Assembly (NCBI RefSeq): GCF_003293745.1
Contig: NZ_PTLZ01000002.1
Location: 1 to 64,000, forward strand
Origin: Herminiimonas fonticola
Lineage (GTDB): Bacteria > Pseudomonadota > Gammaproteobacteria > Burkholderiales > Burkholderiaceae_D
Direction of reading: 5' to 3'
DNA length: 64,000 nucleotides
Positions within the stretch are counted from its first letter, which is position 1. Each line of letters begins with the position of its first letter. The translations under genes and the position numbers were made by a program. The notes under the pieces were generated by a model, which saw nothing but the letters and a program-made list of their open reading frames with translations, did not search any database and had not been told where the DNA came from. Positions 24,007-33,337 of this stretch are shown here, piece by piece.

Positions 24007-25431
24007 TCAGTCGTCACCGAGGTCTTCGCGCTCTTCATTAATCTCACTTTCTTGGGGCAATCCAAGTTGCGAGTACTGTTGTAGTACTTCTCGAATAGCG
24101 TCTACCACACTAAGCCCCTGGCGAATGAAGCCTGCCAAACAAATAAGAACTTCTGCTTCTATCCCATCAGCTCGAGCTTTTGCCATCAATTCTTTTGATG
24201 GCAAAATAAGTAGGCCGACCTCATCTGAACTTGGAATAACGACGTCAAATATGCGAAATACTTCACTTCCGGTCGTCGTTGCATCTATGCTGAAGTAATC
24301 CCAAAAAACTTGGCCAAGCGTTCCTTCCGGGTGCTGCTCGCGCCTAGCCCATTGTTTTAAAGTATTTTCGCCTTTTGATACCTTCTCGAGGAATCGTTGT
24401 GCTTTACCAGGTATCGTTGCTGATGCTTTTCGACTGTTGGAGTAAGTTCTTTGTGAAAGGCTTGCTGCATCCTTGACTATCTTCCACACCATCGACCATA
24501 ACTCGCTTACGCTATGAATTTCAAGTGCTGTTCTAAAGATACTTTTCATCTGCTTCGACTCTTCCTCTTCTAGTTGGAAGTCGTAGTCGATGCATTGATC
24601 TAGAAGGTATCGATGGCAGTCTGCTACAGCGTAGTCGAGCCATAGATTTCGAAGGGCAAGATGATCTGTATAGTCGCGATTCTCTAATATTGATAATGCG
24701 TTCTCACTTCTACCAAGTTTGGAATCAGGGACAAGGAAGAAGCAGGCTTGCGCGGGGTAGTGCCATATTTCATCCCCGTTCATGCTGTAAGTTCCCTCTT
24801 TGGCTGCCAGATAATGTGATAGGAGGATTTGAGAATTGCGTAACTTGTCGATAAAGAAATCGGAGTCTGAGGGAGTTAAATTTATACAGTCCCGGTACAT
24901 GAATGTACCGGAAAGCAAGCGAGGATTAATAGCTTGATGTAATGCAAGTAGGATTAATGCGGCATCATCAGAAATCTCACTATAGTCGTGATCAGTCGCT
25001 AGGTTTTCTTCTGTAAGTTTTTCAAGACGTTCGCGGAGTCGTAATTTCTCTGCACGCTGATTTTCTTCTTCAAGATTTCGACAATCGACGCAGCGTGTCT
25101 TTAATTTTTGTAACGTCCGCCTTATGTCTGCGCGGACGAATACTTGATGAAAACCTTCACAATGTGAGCAAGTTTGATTTCTATCCCAAGCCTGGGAAAC
25201 TTGAGAAATGTGTTGTGTCAGTTGGTGGATATTTTTGATTTCTTTATAGGGTAGAAGATCTGCGACATTCTCTTTAAATTTGCCATCCTCATTCATTGCC
25301 CAATAGCGATCGACTAACACATGATCATCCGGATCGTCTGAATAAATTTCCACGTTTATCACGTTCTCCCTCCTTCCCTCGTTGAGTATTTTTTCATGCA
25401 GCGACGACGACACGTCGACGAAATACGGCAT
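24007..25431 (-). CDS. Unrecognised zinc-finger protein, 474 residues
   Basis: No family recognised. A zinc-ribbon-like site is formed by CSHC at 88-91 and CVDC at 114-117, followed by a short charged coiled coil (near 118-145), then a large helical domain with many aromatic residues. ATG at 25431 is preferred over GTG at 25437. It stands alone between the IS3 remnant and the second exonuclease, immediately beside the ubiquitin-like module. A defence or nucleic-acid role is possible by position but not shown. Confidence 0.6.
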   Translation of the reverse strand: MPYFVDVSSSLHEKILNEGRRENVINVEIYSDDPDDHVLVDRYWAMNEDGKFKENVADLLPYKEIKNIHQLTQHISQVSQAWDRNQTCSHCEGFHQVFVRADIRRTLQKLKTRCVDCRNLEEENQRAEKLRLRERLEKLTEENLATDHDYSEISDDAALILLALHQAINPRLLSGTFMYRDCINLTPSDSDFFIDKLRNSQILLSHYLAAKEGTYSMNGDEIWHYPAQACFFLVPDSKLGRSENALSILENRDYTDHLALRNLWLDYAVADCHRYLLDQCIDYDFQLEEEESKQMKSIFRTALEIHSVSELWSMVWKIVKDAASLSQRTYSNSRKASATIPGKAQRFLEKVSKGENTLKQWARREQHPEGTLGQVFWDYFSIDATTTGSEVFRIFDVVIPSSDEVGLLILPSKELMAKARADGIEAEVLICLAGFIRQGLSVVDAIREVLQQYSQLGLPQESEINEEREDLGDD

Positions 25432-25545
25432 CGTCACTATTTTTATGCCTCATTTTATCTTGCGTTAGAGCCATGCCCCACGAAGGAGCTGACATAAACC
25501 TGCATCCCGTGGAAAATTTCTGTTCACTTATCATGTCACTGATTG

Positions 25546-26013
25546 TTATTTTTTGGATTGATGCGGACGGTACGCGTGTCGATTCGCCTGCGCGTCGTAC
25601 AGTGCGTGATGTTCCGGCAAGCCGGAGTGCTTAAAAAAATCGTAAAGCATCAGTTCGACGATCTCGTTGCTCACTAGCTTATAGTTACACCATGGCGGCA
25701 CGCGACAATCTAAGGCCTCACAAAATAAATCCCAATCAGTCTGGGAATCTACGCAGATATAAACCTCCTCTTTGTTTCGACGGACAATTTCAAGCCATTT
25801 AATAATTTCCAGATGAAGGTTGTCGACAGTGAAGTATGAATGAGGAATTTTCCGCAACAATGGCACGACTACTTCACGTACGAATGTCGAGCAAGCGCAA
25901 TCTGGATATGGAACCTCCGCGTAAAAATCCTCTCCGTATTCGGATGCCATTCCTAAACTGATAAGGTGAGGTTCAAGAAAATCCGTGAACTCAGTATCTA
26001 GAAATACGTTCAT
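25546..26013 (-). CDS. DEDDh-type 3'-5' exonuclease, copy 2
   Basis: A 155-residue paralogue of the protein at 1808-2269, differing at about 20 of 153 positions but sharing DTEFTDF and HALYDAQANR. Cysteines replace other residues at a few places (DCACS, DCRVP). The ATG at 26013 matches the start chosen for the other copy. Same orientation and flanking position suggest an ancient duplication that now brackets the accessory interval. Confidence 0.75.
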   Translation of the reverse strand: MNVFLDTEFTDFLEPHLISLGMASEYGEDFYAEVPYPDCACSTFVREVVVPLLRKIPHSYFTVDNLHLEIIKWLEIVRRNKEEVYICVDSQTDWDLFCEALDCRVPPWCNYKLVSNEIVELMLYDFFKHSGLPEHHALYDAQANRHAYRPHQSKK

Positions 26014-26346
26014 ACAGCCCCTCTAATTAAGATTTCGGATCGCTAGCCCAGTTTGGTAAAAGTTTCGTTTGACCGTTTAGTTGACATTGAAATTTGTACA
26101 CTGGCAGGAAAGGTCTACCTGACACGAGAACCTGTTTTGGAAGATGATAAATCACCAAATAAGGTGCTTCACGTTCCGGTTCAACGCTCGTCCCAACTGG
26201 GCCTCGCCTTCGATCAATATTGAATGCATCGGAATTTCGTTTTTTCTTTGGTTACGATCATAATGCCGCAACGTTAAATGAACACTATAGATTGTAGTTC
26301 TAAAGTGTTCGTTATGAGTACATCGTGTCTTTTATGGGAGACACGG

Positions 26347-26631
26347 ATGAATTCTCGAAAAGGGTTCGCGACGGCACTGAGGGAGTTAAGGACTAGCAAA
26401 GGCCTTACGCAAGAGGATTTCTCGGATGTATCGAGCAGAACTTATTTAAGTAGCCTCGAACGAAGCATGAAATCACCTACCTTGGAAAAGGTAGAAGAGT
26501 TGTCCGGTGTGATGGAAGTGCACCCCGCGACACTACTGGTATTGGCGTATTGCAGAGCAGAAGATGTTAAATTTAAAGAATTATTTCTTCGTGTTGCTGG
26601 TGAGTTGAAGGCTATGAATATCAAAACGTGA
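26347..26631 (+). CDS. XRE-family regulator
   Basis: A 94-residue helix-turn-helix protein: FATALRELRTSKGLTQEDFS, then SSRTYLSSLERSMKSPTLEKVEEL, the standard Cro/CI fold with an IERG-like SLERS segment. Start codons at 26314 or 26278 would add sequence that does not look conserved, so 26347 (ATG) is preferred. It stands upstream of the MocR gene at 26732 on the same strand with a 100-bp gap. The target is unknown. Confidence 0.75.
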   Translation: MNSRKGFATALRELRTSKGLTQEDFSDVSSRTYLSSLERSMKSPTLEKVEELSGVMEVHPATLLVLAYCRAEDVKFKELFLRVAGELKAMNIKT

Positions 26632-26731
26632 GGACAATTACCGCATGGTTGATTTGTCTAACGGGTGCACCTTCTAGTGCATGGCGGAGGCACGAGCTTT
26701 TTTTGATGGTGTATTAAGGATAATTTGAGAA

Positions 26732-28195
26732 ATGCCTAAACGAATTGGTTCATCAATCAAGCGAGATCCGACGATCTCGGGACCTGACTTTTTGACGAAG
26801 GATGGCAATACTTCTTTGGTGCAGCAATTGGTAATGCTGATTCAGTCGAAGATTGATGACAAGGTTCTTAGAAGCGGTATTAAATTACCTTCAATTCGTG
26901 TTTGTGCAGAAGAATATTCGATTTCAAGATTTACTGTTGTAGAAGCATATGATCGACTAGTAGCGAATGGGTATTTGGACTCTCGCCGCGGTTCCGGTTT
27001 TTTCGTAAAGGAACGTAGGCATATAACTATTCCAAGAAATCCGGCTCGATCGGATATTTCCGCTCCACAGCATTTAGACATAGCATGGCTAGTACGAACT
27101 ATGTTTCGTCAGCATCCAGCGCAAGCGATGCCTGGTTCAGGATTGCTCCCTCCAGAATGGATGAATGCAGGAATTGTTGGAAATAGTTTTCGTTCTGTTG
27201 CGCGTGAAAGTTCCAACCAGATATTTCATTATGGAACTCCTGAAGGCTATTTGCCACTTCGCCAGCAACTTCAGTTAAAGCTCGCTGAGATTGAGATTGG
27301 CGCAACGCCTGATCAGATAGTCACAACTTCTGGTGTCACTCAAGGATTAGACATAGTTGCACGCCATTTTCTTGCGCCTGGTGATGTTGTATTCGTGGAT
27401 GACCCTGCTTGGTTTCTTATGTTTGCCAGTTTTGCCTCGATGGGGGCAAAAGTAATTGGCATTCCGCGAGAAGCCGATGGTCCCGATATTGCAGCGTTGG
27501 AACATTTGGCTGAACTGCATCGCCCTAAGTTGTACGTGCTTAACTCAATTCTTCATAATCCGACATCCACTTCACTATCATCAGCCAAAGCTTTCCGAGT
27601 ATTAAATATTGCGGAAAAATTTGACTTCACGATCGTCGAAGACGACATTTATTGTGATCTCGAACCTGATGGTAATCAACATTCCGGTACACGAGTTGCA
27701 ACTTTAGATCAGCTAAATAGGGTTATATATCTAGGTGGATTTTCTAAAACTCTAGCAGCAAACCTTCGCGTGGGCTTTATAGCTTGTTCGGCTGAAATCG
27801 CACGGCAACTCACAGATAGGAAAATTCTGGCTACTTTAACTTCGTCGGAAGTCGGAGAACGGGTAGTGTATAAAATTCTTGCAGAAGGATATTACCGAAA
27901 ACACGTTCAGAGATTGCGCCTTCGACTCGATACAGCTCGTGAGGATTCGACGAGATCATTGGAAAAATTTGGATTGTCGGTGCCCACCGCGCCTTCCGCT
28001 GGAATGTTTCTTTGGGTAGATGCTAAATCTGACACCAATGTTTTAGCTGAACGCGCCATGCGCGAGGGGGTGTTGTTAGCACCCGGAGCGTTGTTCTCTC
28101 CAACTCAAGCGGCCTCTCAATGGATGAGAATAAATGTAGGTGCTATGCAGGATGCCGCAGTATTGCGGTGTTTCTCTAATTTATTTGGCGTGTAA
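26732..28195 (+). CDS. MocR-type GntR/aminotransferase regulator, intact
   Basis: A 487-residue regulator with an N-terminal winged helix (LPSIRVCAEEYSISRFTVVEAYDRLVANGYL, near 50-80) and a fold-type I PLP aminotransferase domain. The PLP-binding Lys lies in YLGGFSK near 340. MocR proteins sense amino-acid-related ligands and control an exporter or catabolic gene. It is AT-rich and paralogous to the truncated MocR at 28314, which may originally have controlled the LysE gene. No obvious target gene lies immediately next to it. Confidence 0.85.
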   Translation: MPKRIGSSIKRDPTISGPDFLTKDGNTSLVQQLVMLIQSKIDDKVLRSGIKLPSIRVCAEEYSISRFTVVEAYDRLVANGYLDSRRGSGFFVKERRHITIPRNPARSDISAPQHLDIAWLVRTMFRQHPAQAMPGSGLLPPEWMNAGIVGNSFRSVARESSNQIFHYGTPEGYLPLRQQLQLKLAEIEIGATPDQIVTTSGVTQGLDIVARHFLAPGDVVFVDDPAWFLMFASFASMGAKVIGIPREADGPDIAALEHLAELHRPKLYVLNSILHNPTSTSLSSAKAFRVLNIAEKFDFTIVEDDIYCDLEPDGNQHSGTRVATLDQLNRVIYLGGFSKTLAANLRVGFIACSAEIARQLTDRKILATLTSSEVGERVVYKILAEGYYRKHVQRLRLRLDTAREDSTRSLEKFGLSVPTAPSAGMFLWVDAKSDTNVLAERAMREGVLLAPGALFSPTQAASQWMRINVGAMQDAAVLRCFSNLFGV

Positions 28196-28305
28196 GCGGC
28201 GCCAAATAATGCATTGTTATTGACCAGCTACGCTGGCGATACTCATTTGCATTAACTTCGCTGCTTGAGTGCGACGGTTTTGTCGCTTACCAACCACATA
28301 ATTTG

Positions 28306-28415
28306 TGTCGCCATTATCTGAGACAATTTAAATGTATCACTGCTTTATAAACATGATTCCCGAGGCTAACTTGCTTTCCAATTCTTTTGGAACAAAATAA
28401 GGTCAATATAATCGG
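28306..28415. mobile_element. Possible remnant of a mobile-element end
   Basis: The truncated MocR gene stops matching its family at about 28415, and foreign sequence runs down to TGTC at 28306. TGTC (28306-28309) and GACA (28322-28325) form an inverted tip like those of Mu/Tn7-type elements with TGT-starting ends. No transposase is present and the class is not certain. Confidence 0.3.
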
Positions 28416-29090
28416 CGGATCGTCGACAAAAATCGTGTCGCCAGCCTGAATAAAATGGCGCGCCACCAGATCCAGCGCCTGCGTGACGCCGGATGTGGTG
28501 ACGATTTGATCCGGCGTGGCGGAAATCTCCAGCTCTGCCATTTTCAATTGCAATTGCTGGCGCAGCGGCAGAAAACCTTGCGGCGTGCCGTATTGCAGCA
28601 GCATGTTTTGATTTTGCCGACTGACGGAGCGCAAGGCATTGCCAACCAGATCGCCATCCAGCCATTCGTTTGGTAAAGAGCCTACGCCGGGCATTTTTTC
28701 CGATGGCAGTTGGCGGAACATATTGCGTACCAGCCAGACGACATCCAGCTGTTGCGATTGTGTGGCGCTAGGACGTGGCGTACGCAATGCCAGCATGGGT
28801 GCGCGATCGCGCACATAAAACCCGGAGCCGCGTCGTGATTCAAGCAAGCCGCCGGCAACCAGCCTGTCATAAGCTTCGACCACAGTAAAACGCGACACGC
28901 TGTGCTCATCCGAGAACTGCCGTATCGACGGCATGCGTGCGCCTGTACGCAGCAATTTGTCGTCTATGCGCGAGGTCACCAGTTGCACGATTTGTTCGAT
29001 CAGCGAGCTATCGGCCTGGCGCGATAGCAGGGGACGCGGCAAATCTGTGGCGACTGAAGGTGAGCTGAGGGATTTGGCTGTATTGGTCAT
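28314..29090 (-). pseudogene. Truncated MocR-type regulator
   Basis: The frame keeps the GntR-type winged helix and the first part of the aminotransferase domain. It is well matched to the intact paralogue (for example SRFTVVEAYDRLVA, then TSGVTQALDLVARHF). It departs from the family after VDDP at about 28415 and ends in about 30 unrelated residues. The PLP-lysine region is lost, so it is probably inactive. It is divergent to the LysE exporter at 29221 and was likely its regulator. This is the right boundary of the accessory region. Confidence 0.8.
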
Positions 29091-29220
29091 ATTGCCATGA
29101 CAGTGGAGAGATTAATTCCTTAAGTGTACTGGTACTGTATTGGTTTTGTCGATTAGGATGTTTTGACTATAAAAATAGCCGGGCGATTTACGTATCGCTT
29201 TGTCATCCTACTGGAACCAT

Positions 29221-29811
29221 ATGGAATCCTTGTTGCCACTTTCCCTGTTCGCCTTCGTCTCATCGATCACGCCGGGACCGAACAACATCATGCTGACGTC
29301 GTCCGGTATCCGTTTCGGTTTTATGCGTTGCATTCCGCACATGCTGGGTGTGGTCTCGGGCTTTGGCGTGATGCTGGCGCTGTACGCCGCTGGTATTGGC
29401 AGCCTGATTGTCGCGATGCCCGTATTGCATATCATCTTGAAAACCATAGGCTCTGCTTATCTGGTTTATCTGGCGTGGCAATTGCGCAGCATGGCGTTCA
29501 GCCGTAGCGATGACGATAATGGGCACCCTATGTCTTTTATCGGCGCGGCATTGTTTCAGTTCGCGAATCCTAAAGCATGGGTGATGGCAGTGACTGGCGC
29601 TTCGGCCTTTCTGCCGCCTATGCAACCAATCTGGTTTGCGATTGCCGTGTTTTGCTTGTTATTCAGCGTGATCAATTTGCCGTGTCTGAGTATCTGGGCT
29701 GCTACCGGCGCTATTCTGCGTCGTTATCTGACACAGCCGAAATGGCGGCGTCTGTTTTGCGCAATCATGATCATATTGACGCTTTATTCAGCAGTGGCGG
29801 TCTGGTCATGA
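29221..29811 (+). CDS. LysE-family amino-acid exporter
   Basis: A 196-residue inner-membrane protein with six hydrophobic segments and the LysE/RhtB signature SSITPGPNNIML near residue 15-26. It exports amino acids or derivatives. The ATG at 29221 is preferred over an upstream frame start. It is divergent to the broken MocR gene and overlaps the next permease gene by 4 bp. Confidence 0.85.
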   Translation: MESLLPLSLFAFVSSITPGPNNIMLTSSGIRFGFMRCIPHMLGVVSGFGVMLALYAAGIGSLIVAMPVLHIILKTIGSAYLVYLAWQLRSMAFSRSDDDNGHPMSFIGAALFQFANPKAWVMAVTGASAFLPPMQPIWFAIAVFCLLFSVINLPCLSIWAATGAILRRYLTQPKWRRLFCAIMIILTLYSAVAVWS

Positions 29812-30764
29812 GCGCGCATGATAGTCAGAGTGCACTCGTCACCAATCTCGACGCGGTAGTCGACACTGATGAAGTGCCGACCACGGTGAAATCCATGACA
29901 TCTGAAACAAAAGGAATGTGGCTGGGCGCGATAGGCATCGCGATTTTCAGTTTGACCCTGCCATTCACGCGCATGGTAGTTGCAGAATTGAATCCGGTAT
30001 TGATCGCGTTAGGGCGCGCAGTTGTCGCGGCCTGTTGCTCTGTACTGTTGCTGTGGTGGACTAACGCGCCGCGTCCGACTCGATCGCAATTGAAATCGCT
30101 GCTCATTATTGCGTCAGGTGTCGTAGTTGGCTTTCCGGTGTTTTCATCGATAGCGATGAGCCAGATTTCCGCTTCGCATGGCGCGATCGTGCTGGGTATT
30201 TTGCCGCTGGCGACTGCCTTGTTTGGAGCCTTGCGTTTTGGCGAACGGCCTTCGATCGGATTCTGGATTACTGCCTTGATCGGTAGCGCGCTGGTGGCCG
30301 CATTTGCAATGGAGGAGGGCGGTGGCTCCCTTCAGCTGGGTGATCTGGCGATGCTGATTGCGGTGATTGCTGCTGCGATGGGATACGCGGAAGGCGGTCG
30401 CTTGTCGGAGTCCATGAGCGGCCAGCAAGTGATTTCATGGGCGTTGGTATTGTCGATGCCGATCGTGTTGCCGGTAACGATCTGGCTCGCGCTGCATTAC
30501 GGTGTCAAGGCATCGGCTGGCGCATGGGTAGGGTTTGCCTACGTGTCGCTGTTCTCGATGTTTATCGGATTCTTCTTTTGGTACAAAGGTCTGGCGCTGG
30601 GCGGCATTGCGCGCGTCGGCCAGGTGCAACTGATACAACCCTTCCTCACATTGCTAGGTGCTGCAGCGATTCTTGGCGAAGCGCTGGAGTTGCGTAGCTT
30701 CCTGTTTGCATTGGCGATTATTTCAGTCGTCGCAGCCGGTAAGAAAATGGCAATCAAACGTTAA
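29808..30764 (+). CDS. EamA/DMT-family permease
   Basis: A 318-residue permease with two EamA repeats and about ten hydrophobic segments beginning near residue 38. It starts in the LysE stop codon (ATGA), so both exporters are made from one message. DMT permeases of this kind export metabolites or amino acids. The N-terminal 37 residues are a soluble extension. Confidence 0.8.
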   Translation: MSAHDSQSALVTNLDAVVDTDEVPTTVKSMTSETKGMWLGAIGIAIFSLTLPFTRMVVAELNPVLIALGRAVVAACCSVLLLWWTNAPRPTRSQLKSLLIIASGVVVGFPVFSSIAMSQISASHGAIVLGILPLATALFGALRFGERPSIGFWITALIGSALVAAFAMEEGGGSLQLGDLAMLIAVIAAAMGYAEGGRLSESMSGQQVISWALVLSMPIVLPVTIWLALHYGVKASAGAWVGFAYVSLFSMFIGFFFWYKGLALGGIARVGQVQLIQPFLTLLGAAAILGEALELRSFLFALAIISVVAAGKKMAIKR

Positions 30765-31061
30765 AGTTAAGCAGCAAACGAACAGAAAACAGCTCCAGTT
30801 GGTATCATGTGCATATTGCGCTGGCAGCTGCATTTTGCGGCGCAATTCGTCTGCCTGCTTTCCTGGCATCGATAGTTGGCAAGAAATGCTGCGGATTTGA
30901 GATAATCACGCGTATTCCTGCCGTGACTGCTGGCCTTACGCACACGATTGCATGCCACTTTTGCAAGATGCGAGTTTATTGCCGCAATTGCATTTCACGG
31001 ACACCTGTTCATTTGTCATTTTTCCCTTTGAGGAAATGACATCAACTATTCTGGAGTTTGC
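30765..31061. other. Intergenic region without a gene
   Basis: About 300 bp between the EamA gene and the RidA gene. I see no convincing coding frame, hairpin terminator or RNA gene. Several short frames are present but none resembles a protein. Confidence 0.5.
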
Positions 31062-31520
31062 ATGTCTTTTTACGAAAAACTGAAAGCGCTCAATATTGAA
31101 TTGCCGGCAGTGGCGACACCCGCCGCGGCATACGTGATGTTTGCGCAAAGCGGCAACACGATTTTCCTGTCCGGTCATATCGCCAAGAAAGACGGCAAAC
31201 CGTGGGTCGGCCAGTTGGGCAAAAACATGACGACCGAAGAAGGCAAGATAGCAGCACGTGGCGTCGCCATCGATTTGATCGCCACCTTGCAAGCGGCATG
31301 CGGCGGCGACTTGAATCGCGTCAAACGCATCGTCAAAGTCATGAGCCTGGTCAATTCGACTGGCGAGTACACCGAACAACATCTGGTCACGAATGGCGCA
31401 TCTGAACTGTTCGGCGAAATCTTTGGCGAACAAGGCAAGCACGCGCGTTCGGCATTCGGCGTGGCGCAAATTCCTTTGGGCGCATGCGTAGAGATCGAGC
31501 TGATCGCAGAAGTAAATTAA
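31062..31520 (+). CDS. RidA family enamine/imine deaminase
   Basis: A 152-residue protein of the RidA/YjgF/Rid family, which clears reactive 2-aminoacrylate-type intermediates from PLP enzymes. GNTIFLSGHIAKKDGKP near residue 30 and the conserved C-terminal segment (GKHARSAFGVAQIPLGACVEIEL) carry the Arg and nearby residues of the active site. It is 70 bp upstream of a PLP aminotransferase on the same strand, a pairing that suits its role. Confidence 0.88.
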   Translation: MSFYEKLKALNIELPAVATPAAAYVMFAQSGNTIFLSGHIAKKDGKPWVGQLGKNMTTEEGKIAARGVAIDLIATLQAACGGDLNRVKRIVKVMSLVNSTGEYTEQHLVTNGASELFGEIFGEQGKHARSAFGVAQIPLGACVEIELIAEVN

Positions 31521-31589
31521 AGAAATATTGACGTCCCTGTATTGAGTGACGTCCTGGTCATCACACCGCAGTCATAGAGCATCGCAATA

Positions 31590-32783
31590 ATGAAAATCGA
31601 AAATCCAACGCCGATCAAATGGCAATTCGCGCGCCGTGCAGAGCAACTGCAAAGCTCGGTCATCCGCGAAATCCTGAAAATCACGATGCGCCCCGACATC
31701 ATTTCCTTCGCCGGTGGTTTGCCATCGCCGGAAACCTTCCCGGTCGAGCATATGAAGGCGGCGTTCGATACCGTCTTGTCGCGTCAGGGCAAGGTCGCAT
31801 TGCAATACGGGCCTAGCGATGGCTACGCGCCTTTGCGTGAATGGATCGCCGATTCATTATCGATACCAGGTGTGACGATCACGCCGGATCAAGTGTTGAT
31901 GGTGTCGGGTTCGCAGCAGGCGCTGGATTTGCTCGGCAAGGTCTTGATCGAAGATCACAGCAAAGTACTGGTTGAAACGCCTAGCTACCTCGGTGCCTTG
32001 CAGGCTTTCTCGGTCTATCACCCTGAATTCGTTTCAATTCCTACCGATGATTTCGGCTTGCTGCCGGAAGAAGTCGCAAAAATTGCAGATGGAGCGCGCC
32101 TCCTGTATGCGCTGCCGAATTTCCAGAATCCTACCGGTCGCACAATGTCGGTCGAGCGTCGCTTGGCACTGGTCGAAACCTGTGCACGCCTTGGCTTGCC
32201 TTTGATCGAAGACGACCCATACGGCGCACTCAGCTATCGCGGTGAACCATTGCCGAAGATGTTGACGATGAATCCTAGCGGCGTGATTTATCTGGGATCG
32301 TTTTCCAAAGTGCTGACACCTGGCATACGCCTGGGTTATGTGGTGGGGCCGGTGCCTCTGATCCGCAAGCTGGAACAAGCGAAACAGGCAGCTGATCTAC
32401 ACACCTCGCAATTGACGCAAATGGTGGTGTATGAAGCGATCAAGGATGGTTTCCTCGCACAACATATTCCCTCGATACGCACGCTATACGCGAATCAGTG
32501 TCAGGTCATGCTGGATGCGCTGACCGAATTTTTCCCGGCCGGTGTGACATGGAACAAACCGGAAGGCGGCATGTTCATCTGGGTGACCTTGCCCGAGCAT
32601 ATCGACGGCATGCAGTTGCTGGAAGAAGCGATTGCACAGAATGTTGCCTTCGTTCCCGGCGCGCCTTTCTATGCGAATGAACCGCAGAAAAATACCTTGC
32701 GCCTGAGTTTCGTTACTGTGCCGCCGGAGAAAATTCGTGAAGGCGTATCCAAGCTGGCGAAATTGATTGCGGCGAAAATGTGA
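31590..32783 (+). CDS. PLP-dependent aminotransferase (class I/II)
   Basis: A 397-residue fold-type I aminotransferase. The PLP Lys is in YLGSFSKVLTPGIRLGY (near 235) and the substrate-carboxylate Arg is in the C-terminal RLSF. It resembles 2-aminoadipate/aromatic aminotransferases (LysN-like). A strong terminator follows, so the RidA-aminotransferase pair forms its own unit. Exact substrate is not assignable. Confidence 0.85.
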   Translation: MKIENPTPIKWQFARRAEQLQSSVIREILKITMRPDIISFAGGLPSPETFPVEHMKAAFDTVLSRQGKVALQYGPSDGYAPLREWIADSLSIPGVTITPDQVLMVSGSQQALDLLGKVLIEDHSKVLVETPSYLGALQAFSVYHPEFVSIPTDDFGLLPEEVAKIADGARLLYALPNFQNPTGRTMSVERRLALVETCARLGLPLIEDDPYGALSYRGEPLPKMLTMNPSGVIYLGSFSKVLTPGIRLGYVVGPVPLIRKLEQAKQAADLHTSQLTQMVVYEAIKDGFLAQHIPSIRTLYANQCQVMLDALTEFFPAGVTWNKPEGGMFIWVTLPEHIDGMQLLEEAIAQNVAFVPGAPFYANEPQKNTLRLSFVTVPPEKIREGVSKLAKLIAAKM

Positions 32784-32802
32784 TTGATCGCATGCAGAAA
32801 TA

Positions 32803-32837
32803 AAACTGGCCGCTGCCGAAAGGAGCGGCCAGTTTTA
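32803..32837 (+). terminator. Rho-independent terminator
   Basis: AAACTGGCCGCT pairs with AGCGGCCAGTTT around a nine-base loop, with T residues following, directly after the aminotransferase gene. Confidence 0.9.
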
Positions 32838-32904
32838 TTTTGTGGATTTAATTTGATGGCTCTTTAGAGTTTGTTGATAGCTTGTACGGCTCTTTCTTCG
32901 TGGT

Positions 32905-33312
32905 GAGTTGCCGGGGGTGGCCCGGCAGCCACCTTCTTTCTTTGCTTCGCCAAAGAAAGAAGGCAAAGAAAGGCGACGCAGAAGCCGTTGCCCGCTGCAC
33001 GGGTACCCAAGTCAAACGACCATCAGTCGGGAGCACAAACAAACTCGCCTTCGGCTCAAACAGGTTTGCGCTCTTTATCCGCCTGATGACCGCTTATCTT
33101 GGCAACGTCACATGCGATTAAGGTCAAAAGCAACCGCAACGTCTATACCTTGATAGCGCTGTTGAGCTAGCTTGCGACAATGCTGTTGCCGTTGAACTGC
33201 CGTTGAAGTTCAACCGCTGTGACGCTGCCGTTTGTGCGGTCGCCTTCTTTTGCTTACTTTTCTTGGCGAAGCAAGAAAAGTGAGTAGCTGGCGGGCTACC
33301 CCCGGCAACTGA
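32905..33312. repeat. 0.4-kb intergenic element with inverted ends
   Basis: The two ends, about 70-80 bp each, are inverted relative to each other (agttgccgggggt and gcccg segments both sides). Each end carries a perfect hairpin: CTTCTTTCTTTG at 32933-32944 with its complement at 32951-32962, and ACTTTTCTTG at 33256-33265 with its complement at 33272-33281. There is no coding frame of substance between. It has the form of a small non-autonomous or REP-type element and lies between the aminotransferase and parC. Confidence 0.7.
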
Positions 33313-33337
33313 CTCTCATCGAATACAAATGATCAAA

